Positions 23,885 to 31,474 of a stretch of DNA of 64,000 nt are shown here, one piece after another. Position numbers and translations under genes: made by a program. Source of the stretch: Rhizobium sp. CF080 (lineage in GTDB: Bacteria > Pseudomonadota > Alphaproteobacteria > Rhizobiales > Rhizobiaceae); NCBI RefSeq assembly GCF_000282095.2, contig NZ_AKKC02000016.1, positions 496,001 to 560,000 on the forward strand, given 5' to 3'. Position 1 is the first letter of the stretch; each line of letters opens with the position of its first letter. The notes below the pieces were generated by a model. It worked only from the letters and a program-made list of their open reading frames with translations, was not told the origin of the DNA and did no database searches.

Positions 23885-24003
23885 ACATCGAACAGTTGAT
23901 CCTGTTCCTCACCCCGGTGGTGGGAATTGGTCTTGTGTTGCTTGCGTTGCGTATCCACGACAGGATCACCGGATTCCCGTTCGGCAAAGGCAAAGGTAAG
24001 TAA
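23881..24003 (+). CDS. Very small membrane protein
   Basis: A 40-residue ORF starting MNIEQLILFLTPVVGIGLVL: one membrane helix and a short basic tail ending KGKGK. Start ATG overlaps the previous stop (ATGA), the arrangement of a translationally coupled second gene. Function unknown; existence is inferred from coupling and the clean hydrophobic helix. Confidence 0.5.
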   Translation: MNIEQLILFLTPVVGIGLVLLALRIHDRITGFPFGKGKGK

Positions 24004-24079
24004 GCTCAAGCACCCGCTTGCCTCGCGGCCAAGCGCCCCCTATCTCTGGCACTCCTCGCCTCACAACCGGAGTGCTTCC

Positions 24080-26188
24080 TTGGCCACCTCCCGCATATCG
24101 CCTTTCGCCAATCTTCCCGCCGCTCCCGTTGCGCCCAAGAAGCCGGTTTCCGACACCCGCCACGGCATTACCCGCACCGACGACTACGCCTGGTTCCGGG
24201 CCGACAACTGGCAGGCGATGTTCAAGGATCCGTCGCTTCTCGATCCGGAAATCCGCAAGCATCTGGAGGCCGAGAACGCCTATATGGAAGCGGCGATGGG
24301 TGACACGGCCGCGCTGCAGAAGACTTTGTTTGCCGAGATGCGCGGCCGCATCAAGGAAGACGACAGCTCCGTGCCGATGAAGGACGGGCCGTTCGCCTAC
24401 GGCACGCTGTTCGTGACCGGCGGCGAGCAGCCGCATTATTTCCGCACCCCGCGCGACGGCGGGGACAAACAGCTCCTGCTCGACGGCGACAAGGAAGCCG
24501 TCGGCAAGGACTATTTCCGCCTCTCCGGCATCGACCACACGAGCGACCATTCCCGCGGCATCTGGGGGTACGACGACAAGGGGTCGGAATATTTCACGCT
24601 GCGCATCCGCGATCTTGCCACCGGCGAGGATCTGGCCGACGTGGTCGAGAATACCGGTGGCGGCGGGGTCTGGGCGCCTGACGGCAAGAGCTTCTTCTAT
24701 ACGCTGCAGGACGAGAACCACCGTCCCTCGAAAGTCTTCCACCACATCGTCGGCCAGCCGCAGGGGCAAGACCGGCTGGTCTACGAGGAAGAGGATCCGG
24801 GCTTCTTCATGGGCGTCGGCGGCTCGCTGCTCGACGACTTCATCTATATCGACATCCACGACCACGAGACGTCGGAATACCGGCTGCTCTCGACCAGGGA
24901 CCTGACGGCCGAGCCGGCTCTCGTCGCCGAACGCGAGGAAGGCATCGAATATTCGATGACCGAGGGCGGCGACGTCTTCTACATCCTCACCAATGACGGT
25001 GACGCCAAGGATTTCAAGATCATGCAGACGCCGGTCAATGCACCGGGCAAGCAGAACTGGACCGAGGTCGTGCCGCACGAGCCGGGCCGGCTGATCATCA
25101 GCCACATGGCGTTCGCCCGCTACCTGCTGTGGCTGCAGCGCAAGGATGGCCTGCCGCAGATCATCATCCGCGACCGGACGACCGGCGAGGAACATGCGAT
25201 CGCCTTTGCGGAAGAGGCCTATTCTCTGGGGCTCCAGGGTGCCGCCGAATACGACAGCGACGTGATCCGCTTCTCCTATTCGTCGATGACCACGCCGAGC
25301 CAGCTTTACGACTACGACATGACGACCCGCGAGCGGGTTCTGCTGAAGACCCAGGAAGTGCCTTCGGGCCACAATCCGGACGACTACGTCACCCGCCGGG
25401 TGATGGCGCCGGCGCATGACGGTGAACTGGTGCCGGTCTCGCTGCTCTACCGGAAAGATACGCCGCTCGATGGCTCGGCACCCTGCCTGCTCTACGGCTA
25501 CGGCGCCTATGGCATCACCATTCCGGCCGGGTTTTCAACCAACAACCTGTCGCTCGCCGATCGTGGCTTCGTTTATGCCATCGCCCATATTCGCGGCGGC
25601 AAGGACAAGGGTTTTGCCTGGTACGAGACCGGCAAGATGGAGCACAAACAGAACACGTTCAAAGACTTCATCGCCGCTGCTGATTATCTGAATCAAGAGA
25701 AGTTCACGTCCTACGCGAACATCATCGCCGAGGGCGGCTCGGCCGGAGGCATGCTGATGGGCGGCATCGCCAACATGGCGCCGGAAAAATTCGCCGGCAT
25801 CATCGCCGCGGTCCCCTTCGTCGATGTCTTGAACACCATGCTCGACGACACGCTGCCGCTGACCCCGCCGGAATGGCCGGAATGGGGCAACCCGATCGAC
25901 AGCCTCGAAGAATACCAGTGGATCGCCGCCTACTCGCCCTACGACAATGTCGAGGCGAAAGCCTATCCGCCGATCCTTGCCATTTCAGGCCTGACCGACC
26001 CGCGCGTCACCTATTGGGAGCCGACCAAATGGGTCGCGAAGGTGCGCGAATTCTCGACCGGCACCGCGCCGATCCTCTTGAAGACCAACATGGCCGCCGG
26101 CCATGGCGGCAAGTCGGGGCGTTTCCAGCGGCTGGAGGAGATTGCGTTCGAATATGCGTTTGCGATCAAGGTGGCGGGGAAGATGTAG
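24080..26188 (+). CDS. ptrB: S9 family peptidase (oligopeptidase B)
   Basis: A 702-residue prolyl-oligopeptidase-family serine peptidase, cytosolic. An N-terminal seven-bladed propeller gates a C-terminal alpha/beta-hydrolase with catalytic Ser554 (GGSAGG), Asp640 (GLTDPRV) and His675 (AAGHGG). It fits oligopeptidase B, which cleaves small peptides after Arg/Lys. The start is TTG at 24080 with GGAG 7 nt upstream; the family begins near FANLPAAPVAPKKP and there is no nearby ATG. A repeat pair of family A lies just downstream. Confidence 0.92.
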   Translation: MATSRISPFANLPAAPVAPKKPVSDTRHGITRTDDYAWFRADNWQAMFKDPSLLDPEIRKHLEAENAYMEAAMGDTAALQKTLFAEMRGRIKEDDSSVPMKDGPFAYGTLFVTGGEQPHYFRTPRDGGDKQLLLDGDKEAVGKDYFRLSGIDHTSDHSRGIWGYDDKGSEYFTLRIRDLATGEDLADVVENTGGGGVWAPDGKSFFYTLQDENHRPSKVFHHIVGQPQGQDRLVYEEEDPGFFMGVGGSLLDDFIYIDIHDHETSEYRLLSTRDLTAEPALVAEREEGIEYSMTEGGDVFYILTNDGDAKDFKIMQTPVNAPGKQNWTEVVPHEPGRLIISHMAFARYLLWLQRKDGLPQIIIRDRTTGEEHAIAFAEEAYSLGLQGAAEYDSDVIRFSYSSMTTPSQLYDYDMTTRERVLLKTQEVPSGHNPDDYVTRRVMAPAHDGELVPVSLLYRKDTPLDGSAPCLLYGYGAYGITIPAGFSTNNLSLADRGFVYAIAHIRGGKDKGFAWYETGKMEHKQNTFKDFIAAADYLNQEKFTSYANIIAEGGSAGGMLMGGIANMAPEKFAGIIAAVPFVDVLNTMLDDTLPLTPPEWPEWGNPIDSLEEYQWIAAYSPYDNVEAKAYPPILAISGLTDPRVTYWEPTKWVAKVREFSTGTAPILLKTNMAAGHGGKSGRFQRLEEIAFEYAFAIKVAGKM

Positions 26189-26219
26189 GGGGTCTGCCAG
26201 AGAGGGCGTGCCGTGCCAG

Positions 26220-26266
26220 CCCCCCTCTGCCCTGCCGGCATCCCCCCCTCAAGGGGGGAGATTGGC
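26220..26266 (+). repeat. Mosaic palindromic repeat, family A, copy 5
   Basis: Same module as at 5407 with a small deletion (CCTGCCGGCAT). It starts about 30 bp after the ptrB stop and is inverted relative to 26352-26398. Confidence 0.85.
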
Positions 26267-26351
26267 TGGGAGCCTGCTCACCGCTCTACATTCAACGTCT
26301 CATCCTACGCCCCCGCATGACGCTTGTTTGGAAGTGAGGGTCGCGCCGCTT

Positions 26352-26398
26352 GTGATCTCCCCCCTTGAGGGGGAGATGCCCGGCAGGGCAGAGGGGGG
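26352..26398 (-). repeat. Mosaic palindromic repeat, family A, copy 6
   Basis: Inverted partner of 26220-26266 with an 85-bp unrelated spacer. The pair fills the ptrB-DUF1697 gap. Confidence 0.85.
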
Positions 26399-26470
26399 CG
26401 GACGCGCGATGCCCTTCAATGCATGTTGGCGACACCAAAACGCTAACGGGTTGCCCTTGGGAGGTGAGAA

Positions 26471-26986
26471 ATGACAGTCTACGTTGCCCTGCTCCGCGCG
26501 GTGAACGTCGCCGGCACCGCGCTCCAGATGACTGAACTCAAGACCATCTGCGAAGGGCTCGGCTTCACGGACATGAAGACCTACATCCAGAGCGGCAACG
26601 TGCTGTTCCGGTCCGACGAGCCGGAAGCCCAGGTCGCCGACAGACTAGACGACGCTCTCGGACGGAAATTCGGCAAGAAGCCGGGCGTGATGGTGCGCTC
26701 GACGGAAGAGCTGCAGGCGATCGTCGAAAACGCGCCCTTCCCCGAGGCGAAGCCGAATTTCCTGCTCGTGCATTTCCTGCCCGAGAAGGCCGCCAAAGAT
26801 GCGCTCGACAAGATGGTCGGTCCAGACGGCGAGGAGGCGGTCGTCGCCGGGCGCGAGATCTATGTCCATTATCCGATCGGCTCGGGCAAATCGAAGCTGA
26901 AGCTGCCGGCGCTGAAACCCGGCACGTCACGCAATCTCAACACCGTGCGCAAGCTCGCCGAAATGGCCCGCGCCATGGAAGGCTGA
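26471..26986 (+). CDS. DUF1697 domain-containing protein
   Basis: A 171-residue DUF1697 protein: MTVYVALLRAVNVAGT start, the conserved TYIQSGNVLF near residue 37, and a C-terminal LKPGTSRNLNTVRKL. Cytosolic, with a ferredoxin-like fold reported for the family and no known activity. GGGAGGTGAGAA ribosome-binding site directly upstream. The next gene starts 7 bp downstream. Confidence 0.92.
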   Translation: MTVYVALLRAVNVAGTALQMTELKTICEGLGFTDMKTYIQSGNVLFRSDEPEAQVADRLDDALGRKFGKKPGVMVRSTEELQAIVENAPFPEAKPNFLLVHFLPEKAAKDALDKMVGPDGEEAVVAGREIYVHYPIGSGKSKLKLPALKPGTSRNLNTVRKLAEMARAMEG

Positions 26987-26993
26987 ACGGCCG

Positions 26994-27533
26994 ATGGCGA
27001 GCATCGTCATTCCGATCGTCTGTTATGCCGTGATCCTCTATGTGCTCGGCGTAGCCGGCTGGTCCGTCTGGCGGCAGCGCAAGGCCAGGCGGCCCGCCTG
27101 GCCGCCCTACCCCTTGATCAATGCGAGCGAGGAGGAAATGGACCGGCGGCGGGCGGAGGTGCGCGACAGGCTCTCGCACAAGGCGCTCGGGGCTGAACGG
27201 ATGCGCCTTGTGTGGCAAAAGCTGCAGAGGGCCAAGATCGGCGAAGGGCTGATTCACGAATTCCATCGCGACTTCTGCGGCCACGGCCTGATCCGCACCG
27301 AGACTGGCGTCATTCTCTGCGACATCCAGGACGGCTTTCATCCGGGACCGACCATCGCCACCTGGGCAAGCGAAGAAGAGTTCGTCGCCTTCTTCTCCCG
27401 CCAGAGCGATTTTACCCTGAGTGGCTGGGATCCAGCCGAACCCATCTTCTACACGCAAGATACATGGTATCGGCAGAACCAGCGGCTCACCCAGGCGATA
27501 TTCGACCGGTTCTTAGGCAGCCGGAACGGATAA
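26994..27533 (+). CDS. Membrane-anchored hypothetical protein
   Basis: A 179-residue protein with one N-terminal transmembrane helix (residues about 4-24, IVIPIVCYAVILYVLGVAGW) and a basic stop-transfer RQRKARR, followed by a cytosolic domain with several Trp and a single Cys pair (DFCGHG, ILCDIQ). No family recognised. It is 7 bp from the DUF1697 gene, so probably co-transcribed. Confidence 0.65.
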   Translation: MASIVIPIVCYAVILYVLGVAGWSVWRQRKARRPAWPPYPLINASEEEMDRRRAEVRDRLSHKALGAERMRLVWQKLQRAKIGEGLIHEFHRDFCGHGLIRTETGVILCDIQDGFHPGPTIATWASEEEFVAFFSRQSDFTLSGWDPAEPIFYTQDTWYRQNQRLTQAIFDRFLGSRNG

Positions 27534-27628
27534 GGAACGCACCGAACAGCCTTGCATTGGCATATTTTTGTCAAGCCCCTGTCGTCAAACCGAAACATCG
27601 ATCGCAAGCCTCGCGCAAGCTTCGTGCG

Positions 27629-27644
27629 TTAACTATTTGTTAAC
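27629..27644 (+). promoter_or_regulatory. CtrA-type binding site
   Basis: TTAACTATTTGTTAAC is an exact match to the full CtrA consensus TTAA-N7-TTAAC. It lies 25 bp upstream of a small orphan gene (start 27669), in an intergenic region with no other gene reading away from it. Confidence 0.65.
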
Positions 27645-27668
27645 CATTCTGAACACGGGCGTTTCGCC

Positions 27669-27944
27669 ATGAAGATCGATAGCGGCCTCAACGGCTATTA
27701 TTATCCCAACCGGGCACAAGAGATGGACCGGAAAGTCGAAGACGCGCCCCAGCGCGAGACTGTCGCTGCCCAGCGTTCGCCGAATGCCTTGACGGGAAGC
27801 AGCACGCTGCTGTCGTCTTCGCTTGCCAATGCGCTCTGGGTGATGGAAATCGACGATGCGGGCTCCGCAAATGTCGACATGCAGGTCCGGGCCGTCCCGC
27901 AGGACTGGGTCGAAGGCCGCTATCAGGAATTCGCCGAATTCTAA
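27669..27944 (+). CDS. Small hypothetical protein with LW-x-ME motif
   Basis: A 91-residue soluble protein of no recognised family. A YYYPN cluster near the start is followed by a Ser/Gln-rich linker, then SLANALWVMEIDD near residues 50-62 and an acidic end. The same block, in the form KLADSLWTMES, occurs in the protein at 29362, which also has an early NPYY. They may be diverged paralogs. A consensus CtrA site 25 bp upstream suggests cell-cycle or motility-linked expression. Its stop is 10 bp from the convergent dmeF stop. Confidence 0.65.
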   Translation: MKIDSGLNGYYYPNRAQEMDRKVEDAPQRETVAAQRSPNALTGSSTLLSSSLANALWVMEIDDAGSANVDMQVRAVPQDWVEGRYQEFAEF

Positions 27945-27954
27945 ACCGCCCCGG

Positions 27955-28941
27955 TTATGCCGTCCTAGCCGGCGTGACTTCCACCGTCACATGCGACAGA
28001 TCCCGGATGCCCCGGAGCTTATCCTTGTAGAAGGACGGCGCCTGGGGTTTTGGCGTGACCAGCGCGACGATCGCCGCATGGTGTCCCGGCCCCACCTGCC
28101 AGACATGCAGGTCCGAGATCCTGTCCTCCTCCGTCTCGACGCTCCGGCGGATCCTGCCCGCCAGCTCCTCGTCATCCGGCTGCGCATCCAGCAAGACCGT
28201 GGCGGTCACGCGGATCAGCCCCCAGGACCAGCGGGCGATCACCAGACCGCCGACCACGCCCATGGCCGGATCCAGCCAGGCCCAGCCGTGGGACCGACCG
28301 AGAATCAGCGCCGCGATTGCCAGAACCGAGGTCAGCGCATCGGCGAGGACATGCAGGTAGGCGGCGCGCAGATTATGGTCCTTGGCAGCGGGTTGATGCG
28401 CATGGGCGCCGTGGTGCCCCTGATGATGGCCGCCGTCATGGGCATGACTGCCGTGATGGGCATGGCTGCCACCATGAGAATGGTGGTGATCCTCCCGGAG
28501 CAGCCAGGCGCTGAGCAGGTTGACGGCCAGGCCCACTGCCGCGACGAGGATCGCCTGATCGAAATCGATCGCCACCGGGCTGGCTAAGCGGGCGAAACTC
28601 TCCCAGGCGATCAGCAGCGCGATCAGGGCAAGCACGATGGCGCTGGCAAAGCCGGCGAGATCACCGAGCTTGCCGGTGCCGAACGTGTAGCGCGGATTGC
28701 GGGCCTGGCGGCGGGCATAAAGATAGGCAAGCGCCGCGATCAGCATGGCGCCCGCATGGGTCGACATATGCCAGCCGTCGGCCGTCAGCGCCATCGAACC
28801 GAAGACCGAGCCGGCGACGATTTCCGCCACCATCATCGTCGCGGTCAACGCGATCACCAGCCAGACCTTGCGCTCGTTGCGCTCGTGGGCGGCGCCCAGA
28901 AACACATGGTCGTGCTTCAGTTCCTCGACGGGATCGGCCAT
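27955..28941 (-). CDS. dmeF: CDF-family divalent-metal exporter (Co2+/Ni2+ type)
   Basis: A 328-residue cation diffusion facilitator with six helices. A His-rich cytoplasmic loop (residues about 170-205, alternating HH/SH/GH) lies between helices IV and V, and the metal-site motifs are in ADGWHMSTHAG and HVLADALTSVLA. The pairing with an RcnR/CsoR-type regulator identifies it as DmeF, the cobalt/nickel exporter of rhizobia. The start at 28941 has AAGGAG with 6-nt spacing; an ATG at 28956 is less likely. The metal is inferred from the operon, not from sequence alone. Confidence 0.93.
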   Translation of the reverse strand: MADPVEELKHDHVFLGAAHERNERKVWLVIALTATMMVAEIVAGSVFGSMALTADGWHMSTHAGAMLIAALAYLYARRQARNPRYTFGTGKLGDLAGFASAIVLALIALLIAWESFARLASPVAIDFDQAILVAAVGLAVNLLSAWLLREDHHHSHGGSHAHHGSHAHDGGHHQGHHGAHAHQPAAKDHNLRAAYLHVLADALTSVLAIAALILGRSHGWAWLDPAMGVVGGLVIARWSWGLIRVTATVLLDAQPDDEELAGRIRRSVETEEDRISDLHVWQVGPGHHAAIVALVTPKPQAPSFYKDKLRGIRDLSHVTVEVTPARTA

Positions 28942-28961
28942 GGTCTTCTCCTTCATCTCGA

Positions 28962-29246
28962 TCAGCGGATATAGGTGCGGAGCGCCTCGGCGAGTTCGTC
29001 CACCGCCTGCGCCCTCTGTTTCTCGTCACCGGCATGCAGCACATGCTCGCGCAGGTGATCCTCCATGACTTCTCCGGTGAGCCCGGAAAGCGCGCCACGG
29101 ATCGAGGCGAGCAATTGCAATACCTCGCCGCAGGGTGCCTCCCCTTCGAGCGCCCGCTCGACCGCTTCCATCTGCCCCTTCAGCCGGCGCACCCGCGCCA
29201 GAAGCTTTGCCTTTTCCCGAATGGTATGGGCCACGAGTGTCTCCAT
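28962..29246 (-). CDS. dmeR: RcnR/CsoR-family metal-sensing repressor
   Basis: A 94-residue all-helical repressor of the RcnR/FrmR/CsoR class. The N-terminal HTIREKAKLLARVRRLKGQMEAVERAL includes the metal-site His near residue 7 and the basic DNA-binding helix, and Cys39 lies in EGEAPCGEVLQLLASIRGAL. His65 and His69 in EDHLREHVLH complete the putative Ni/Co site. It forms an operon with dmeF (20-bp gap), and a G-tract operator is just upstream. Derepression occurs on metal binding. Confidence 0.93.
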   Translation of the reverse strand: METLVAHTIREKAKLLARVRRLKGQMEAVERALEGEAPCGEVLQLLASIRGALSGLTGEVMEDHLREHVLHAGDEKQRAQAVDELAEALRTYIR

Positions 29247-29250
29247 ATAA

Positions 29251-29269
29251 TATAGGGGGGTATCCTATA
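29251..29269. promoter_or_regulatory. Candidate DmeR operator
   Basis: TATAGGGGGGTATCCTATA on the plus strand: a six-G tract flanked by AT-rich inverted TATA(G) arms, the type of site RcnR/CsoR-class repressors bind. It lies 5-23 bp upstream of the dmeR start codon, overlapping the likely core promoter. Confidence 0.7.
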
Positions 29270-29361
29270 ATCCTATACCCGGCCGACACAACTCAAATCC
29301 GAAAGCTCCGTGCAGGTTTTGGGACCTAAGCCGCTGGTGGTCTCATACGAGGAGAGTCGCG

Positions 29362-29919
29362 ATGACGACGATTGGCAGCACCAACCCATATTACGCATCT
29401 CTTTACGGTATCCTTGGCAAGAACGGCGGCGACAAGAATGCTTCGGGCGGCAGCGCCAACGACTACGCGGCGCCGCGGCAGTCCGTATCGGGCGGCATGA
29501 CCGGCAGCGATACGGTGTTCGGCGCAAAGCTGGCAGATAGCCTCTGGACGATGGAAAGCCAGGGCGTCGAGGTCGATCAGGACGGCGGCGACACCTGGCT
29601 TGGCGAGGCGCCTTCGACGCGATACGAGGACGAGTTCATGGATCTCGCCAAGAAGACCTTCGCCGAGCGCATCCGCGAACAGTATCTCAAGGACAAGGAT
29701 CTTACCGAAGACGATCTCAAGACCATGTCGGCGGAAGAGCGCGAGGCGGTCGAAGCGGATATCCGCAAGGCGATCCTCGAAGCGATGGGCGTCAACGGCC
29801 AGAAGCAGGAAACCGCGATGGATATGGGCGGCAACCCTGCGGCCCTGGCACAGGGCAACGCGCAGAAACAACAGCAGCAGCAGAACGGTACCGACGACGA
29901 TCCGCTGCTCTCCATGTAA
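29362..29919 (+). CDS. Hypothetical protein with LW-x-ME motif
   Basis: A 185-residue soluble protein of no recognised family. Early NPYYASLYG, then a Gly/Ser-rich linker, KLADSLWTMES near residues 55-65 (shared with the protein at 27669), a charged helical domain (residues 85-150, rich in Glu/Lys/Asp) and a Gln-rich low-complexity tail (KQQQQQ). GAGGAG ribosome-binding site 7 nt before the ATG. A terminator follows directly. Confidence 0.7.
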   Translation: MTTIGSTNPYYASLYGILGKNGGDKNASGGSANDYAAPRQSVSGGMTGSDTVFGAKLADSLWTMESQGVEVDQDGGDTWLGEAPSTRYEDEFMDLAKKTFAERIREQYLKDKDLTEDDLKTMSAEEREAVEADIRKAILEAMGVNGQKQETAMDMGGNPAALAQGNAQKQQQQQNGTDDDPLLSM

Positions 29920-29935
29920 GGTTATAGGCCTTCGG

Positions 29936-29974
29936 CGGCTGCAACCCTGCCAGTCAGGGCTGTAGCCGTTTTAC
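29936..29974 (+). terminator. Intrinsic terminator
   Basis: Stem CGGCTGCAACCCTG (29936-29949) with CAGGGCTGTAGCCG (29955-29968) has one mismatch and one wobble, then GTTTTA. It serves the gene ending at 29919. Confidence 0.75.
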
Positions 29975-30192
29975 ATCGGGCGATCGGCGCCATTGTCGTT
30001 GGCGATCACCGTGGATAGTTCCTCGTTTGCGTGCCGCTCGTGCTCCCATTGCGGCCGCGACCGCCGCAGCATCTCCATCGCCAGGATCAGCCACATGCCG
30101 GCTACCGTGGCGACCAACGCCCAGAACAGCCGGAGGATGTCCCGCGATCCCTCCTCGAACCTGGCGTGGCAGTGGCTGCAGCATCCGATCAT
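29971..30192 (-). CDS. Small Cys/His-rich membrane protein
   Basis: A 73-residue protein with MIGCCSHCHARFEEGSRD at the N-terminus, a CCxxCH cluster resembling a metal-binding site, one transmembrane helix (residues about 24-42) and a basic/acidic cytoplasmic tail. AGAGGTG ribosome-binding site upstream. It is divergent from the MerR-family gene, with a MerR-type palindrome between them, so it could be a target of that regulator. No family recognised. Confidence 0.6.
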   Translation of the reverse strand: MIGCCSHCHARFEEGSRDILRLFWALVATVAGMWLILAMEMLRRSRPQWEHERHANEELSTVIANDNGADRPM

Positions 30193-30273
30193 GGCGTCAC
30201 CTCTCTGTTTGCTCCGGTGCTCGTCTTTCGTCCGGCCGGCTTGTCTTCCTGCCGGTGACCGACTAGATAATTC

Positions 30274-30288
30274 CTCTAGTGACTAGAG
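30274..30288 (+). promoter_or_regulatory. Candidate MerR-type operator
   Basis: CTCTAGTGACTAGAG, a perfect 6-bp-arm palindrome with a 3-bp centre, lies 22 bp before the merR start. The outer AATTCCTCT and AGAGGAATT arms (30270-30302) add further symmetry. CTCTAG-type half-sites are usual for metal-sensing MerR proteins. Confidence 0.7.
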
Positions 30289-30309
30289 CTACAAGAGGAA
30301 TTTTCAGCC

Positions 30310-30723
30310 ATGCTGTCGATCGGCGATCTTTCGAAACGCACCGGCGTCAAGGTGCCGACCATCCGCTATTACGAGCAGATGGGCCTCATCGAAGCGGCCG
30401 AACGTTCGGAGGGCAACCAGCGGCGCTATGAGCGAAACGATCTCGAACGGCTCGCCTTCATCCGCCATGCCCGCGATCTCGGCCTCGACATCCCGGCGAT
30501 CCGCGAGCTGATCGCGCTCAGCCAGCATCCCGACCTGCCTTGCGCCAATGCCGACAGGATCGCCGCCGATCATCTGACCGCCGTGCGCGAAAAGATCGAA
30601 AAACTGAAGAAGCTGGAGCACGAACTCGAACGGATCATCTCACACTGCGACGGCCATTCGATCGAGGATTGTTATGTGATCCGGGCGTTATCGGATCACG
30701 GGCTATGCGAGGGGGAGCATTGA
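30310..30723 (+). CDS. MerR-family transcriptional regulator
   Basis: A 137-residue MerR protein. Winged HTH (LSIGDLSKRTGVKVPTIRYYEQMGLI), dimerisation helix with leucine pattern (residues 85-115), and a C-terminal effector loop with Cys in PCANAD, HCDGHSIEDCYV and GLCEG. The three to four Cys suggest a thiol or soft-metal ligand, but the CxxxxxC spacing does not match CueR or ZntR exactly. It probably autoregulates through the palindrome upstream. The target is perhaps the divergent CCxxCH membrane protein. Confidence 0.88.
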   Translation: MLSIGDLSKRTGVKVPTIRYYEQMGLIEAAERSEGNQRRYERNDLERLAFIRHARDLGLDIPAIRELIALSQHPDLPCANADRIAADHLTAVREKIEKLKKLEHELERIISHCDGHSIEDCYVIRALSDHGLCEGEH

Positions 30724-30729
30724 CGGACA

Positions 30730-30744
30730 TAACCCAATGGGTTA
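30730..30744 (+). promoter_or_regulatory. Candidate operator of the RelE/HigA module
   Basis: TAACCCAATGGGTTA, perfect 7-bp arms around a central A, ends 11 bp upstream of the toxin ATG. TAACC/GGTTA half-sites are common for HigA-type antitoxins that repress their own operon. Confidence 0.65.
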
Positions 30745-30754
30745 GTTTCAATTC

Positions 30755-31105
30755 ATGAGAAAACTGCAGACGGTCGCCGAGCTGCCAACGTTCACAAGCC
30801 AGGCGGCCGCTATTTTCTCTGCGGAAGAAAAGGAAGAAGTGATTTCCTTTCTTGCGGCCAATCCCCTGGCCGGCGACGAAATTCCCGGAACGGGCGGCGT
30901 GCGCAAGGTTCGCGTGCCGGCGAAGGGAAAGGGCAAGCGAGGCGGCGCCCGCGTTATCTACTATTGGTACAGCGAGGATGCTCCGCTCTATGCGTTGCTC
31001 GTCTACGCAAAGAACAAGAAGACAGACCTGACGCCCTATGAGGCCAAGGTCGTATCCGCGCTCGCCAGGGCGATCAAGGAACATTACCGGACGAGGACGA
31101 AATAG
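30755..31105 (+). CDS. RelE/HigB-family type II toxin
   Basis: A 116-residue RelE-superfamily toxin (PF06296 type). The conserved blocks are VRKVRVPAKGKGKRGGARVIYYWYSEDA and YALLVYAKNKKTDLTPYE, with the basic and aromatic residues that make the ribosome-dependent mRNA interferase site. The toxin gene precedes the antitoxin gene, the HigBA order. The 1-nt gap and shared ribosome-binding region with the next ORF indicate tight coupling. Complete length, no disruption. Confidence 0.88.
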   Translation: MRKLQTVAELPTFTSQAAAIFSAEEKEEVISFLAANPLAGDEIPGTGGVRKVRVPAKGKGKRGGARVIYYWYSEDAPLYALLVYAKNKKTDLTPYEAKVVSALARAIKEHYRTRTK

Positions 31106-31106
31106 G

Positions 31107-31415
31107 ATGGCAAAAAATTCGAGCTTTGGCGAAGACCTGATCCGGGCGATGACCGGCGCTCTGTCTCATGCGAGGGGCGAAGCCGTCGATGGCGTCGCCG
31201 TCCACCATGTCGCGGTCGACATGCCCGATCCCAAACTGATCCGCCAGCAGCTTGAACTTACGCAGGACCAAATGGCGCGGGTGCTTGGTATGAGCGTGCA
31301 TGGTTACCGGAAATGGGAGCAAGGTCATCGCCAGATGAGCGGACCGGCGGCGAACCTGCTGCGCGTGATGGAGAAGGAACCCGAAGCCGTTCTGCGCGCA
31401 CTATCGGCCGCATAG
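31107..31415 (+). CDS. HigA-like XRE-family antitoxin
   Basis: A 102-residue antitoxin with a C-terminal Cro/C1 HTH (IRQQLELTQDQMARVLGMSVHGYRKWEQGHRQMSGPAANLLRV, residues 53-95) and an N-terminal toxin-binding tail. ATG at 31107, with AGGACG upstream inside the toxin gene's end. It neutralises the RelE toxin and represses the operon via the palindrome at 30730-30744. Confidence 0.9.
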   Translation: MAKNSSFGEDLIRAMTGALSHARGEAVDGVAVHHVAVDMPDPKLIRQQLELTQDQMARVLGMSVHGYRKWEQGHRQMSGPAANLLRVMEKEPEAVLRALSAA

Positions 31416-31474
31416 GCCGAGCTCGTCACGGTTTCATCATGGGCTTGTTCTAAGAGACGCCCTCTCTTTTCGCC

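Noticed and set aside
23966..25417. Minus-strand open frame of about 480 codons
   Set aside because: Antisense to ptrB, no ribosome-binding site or domain.
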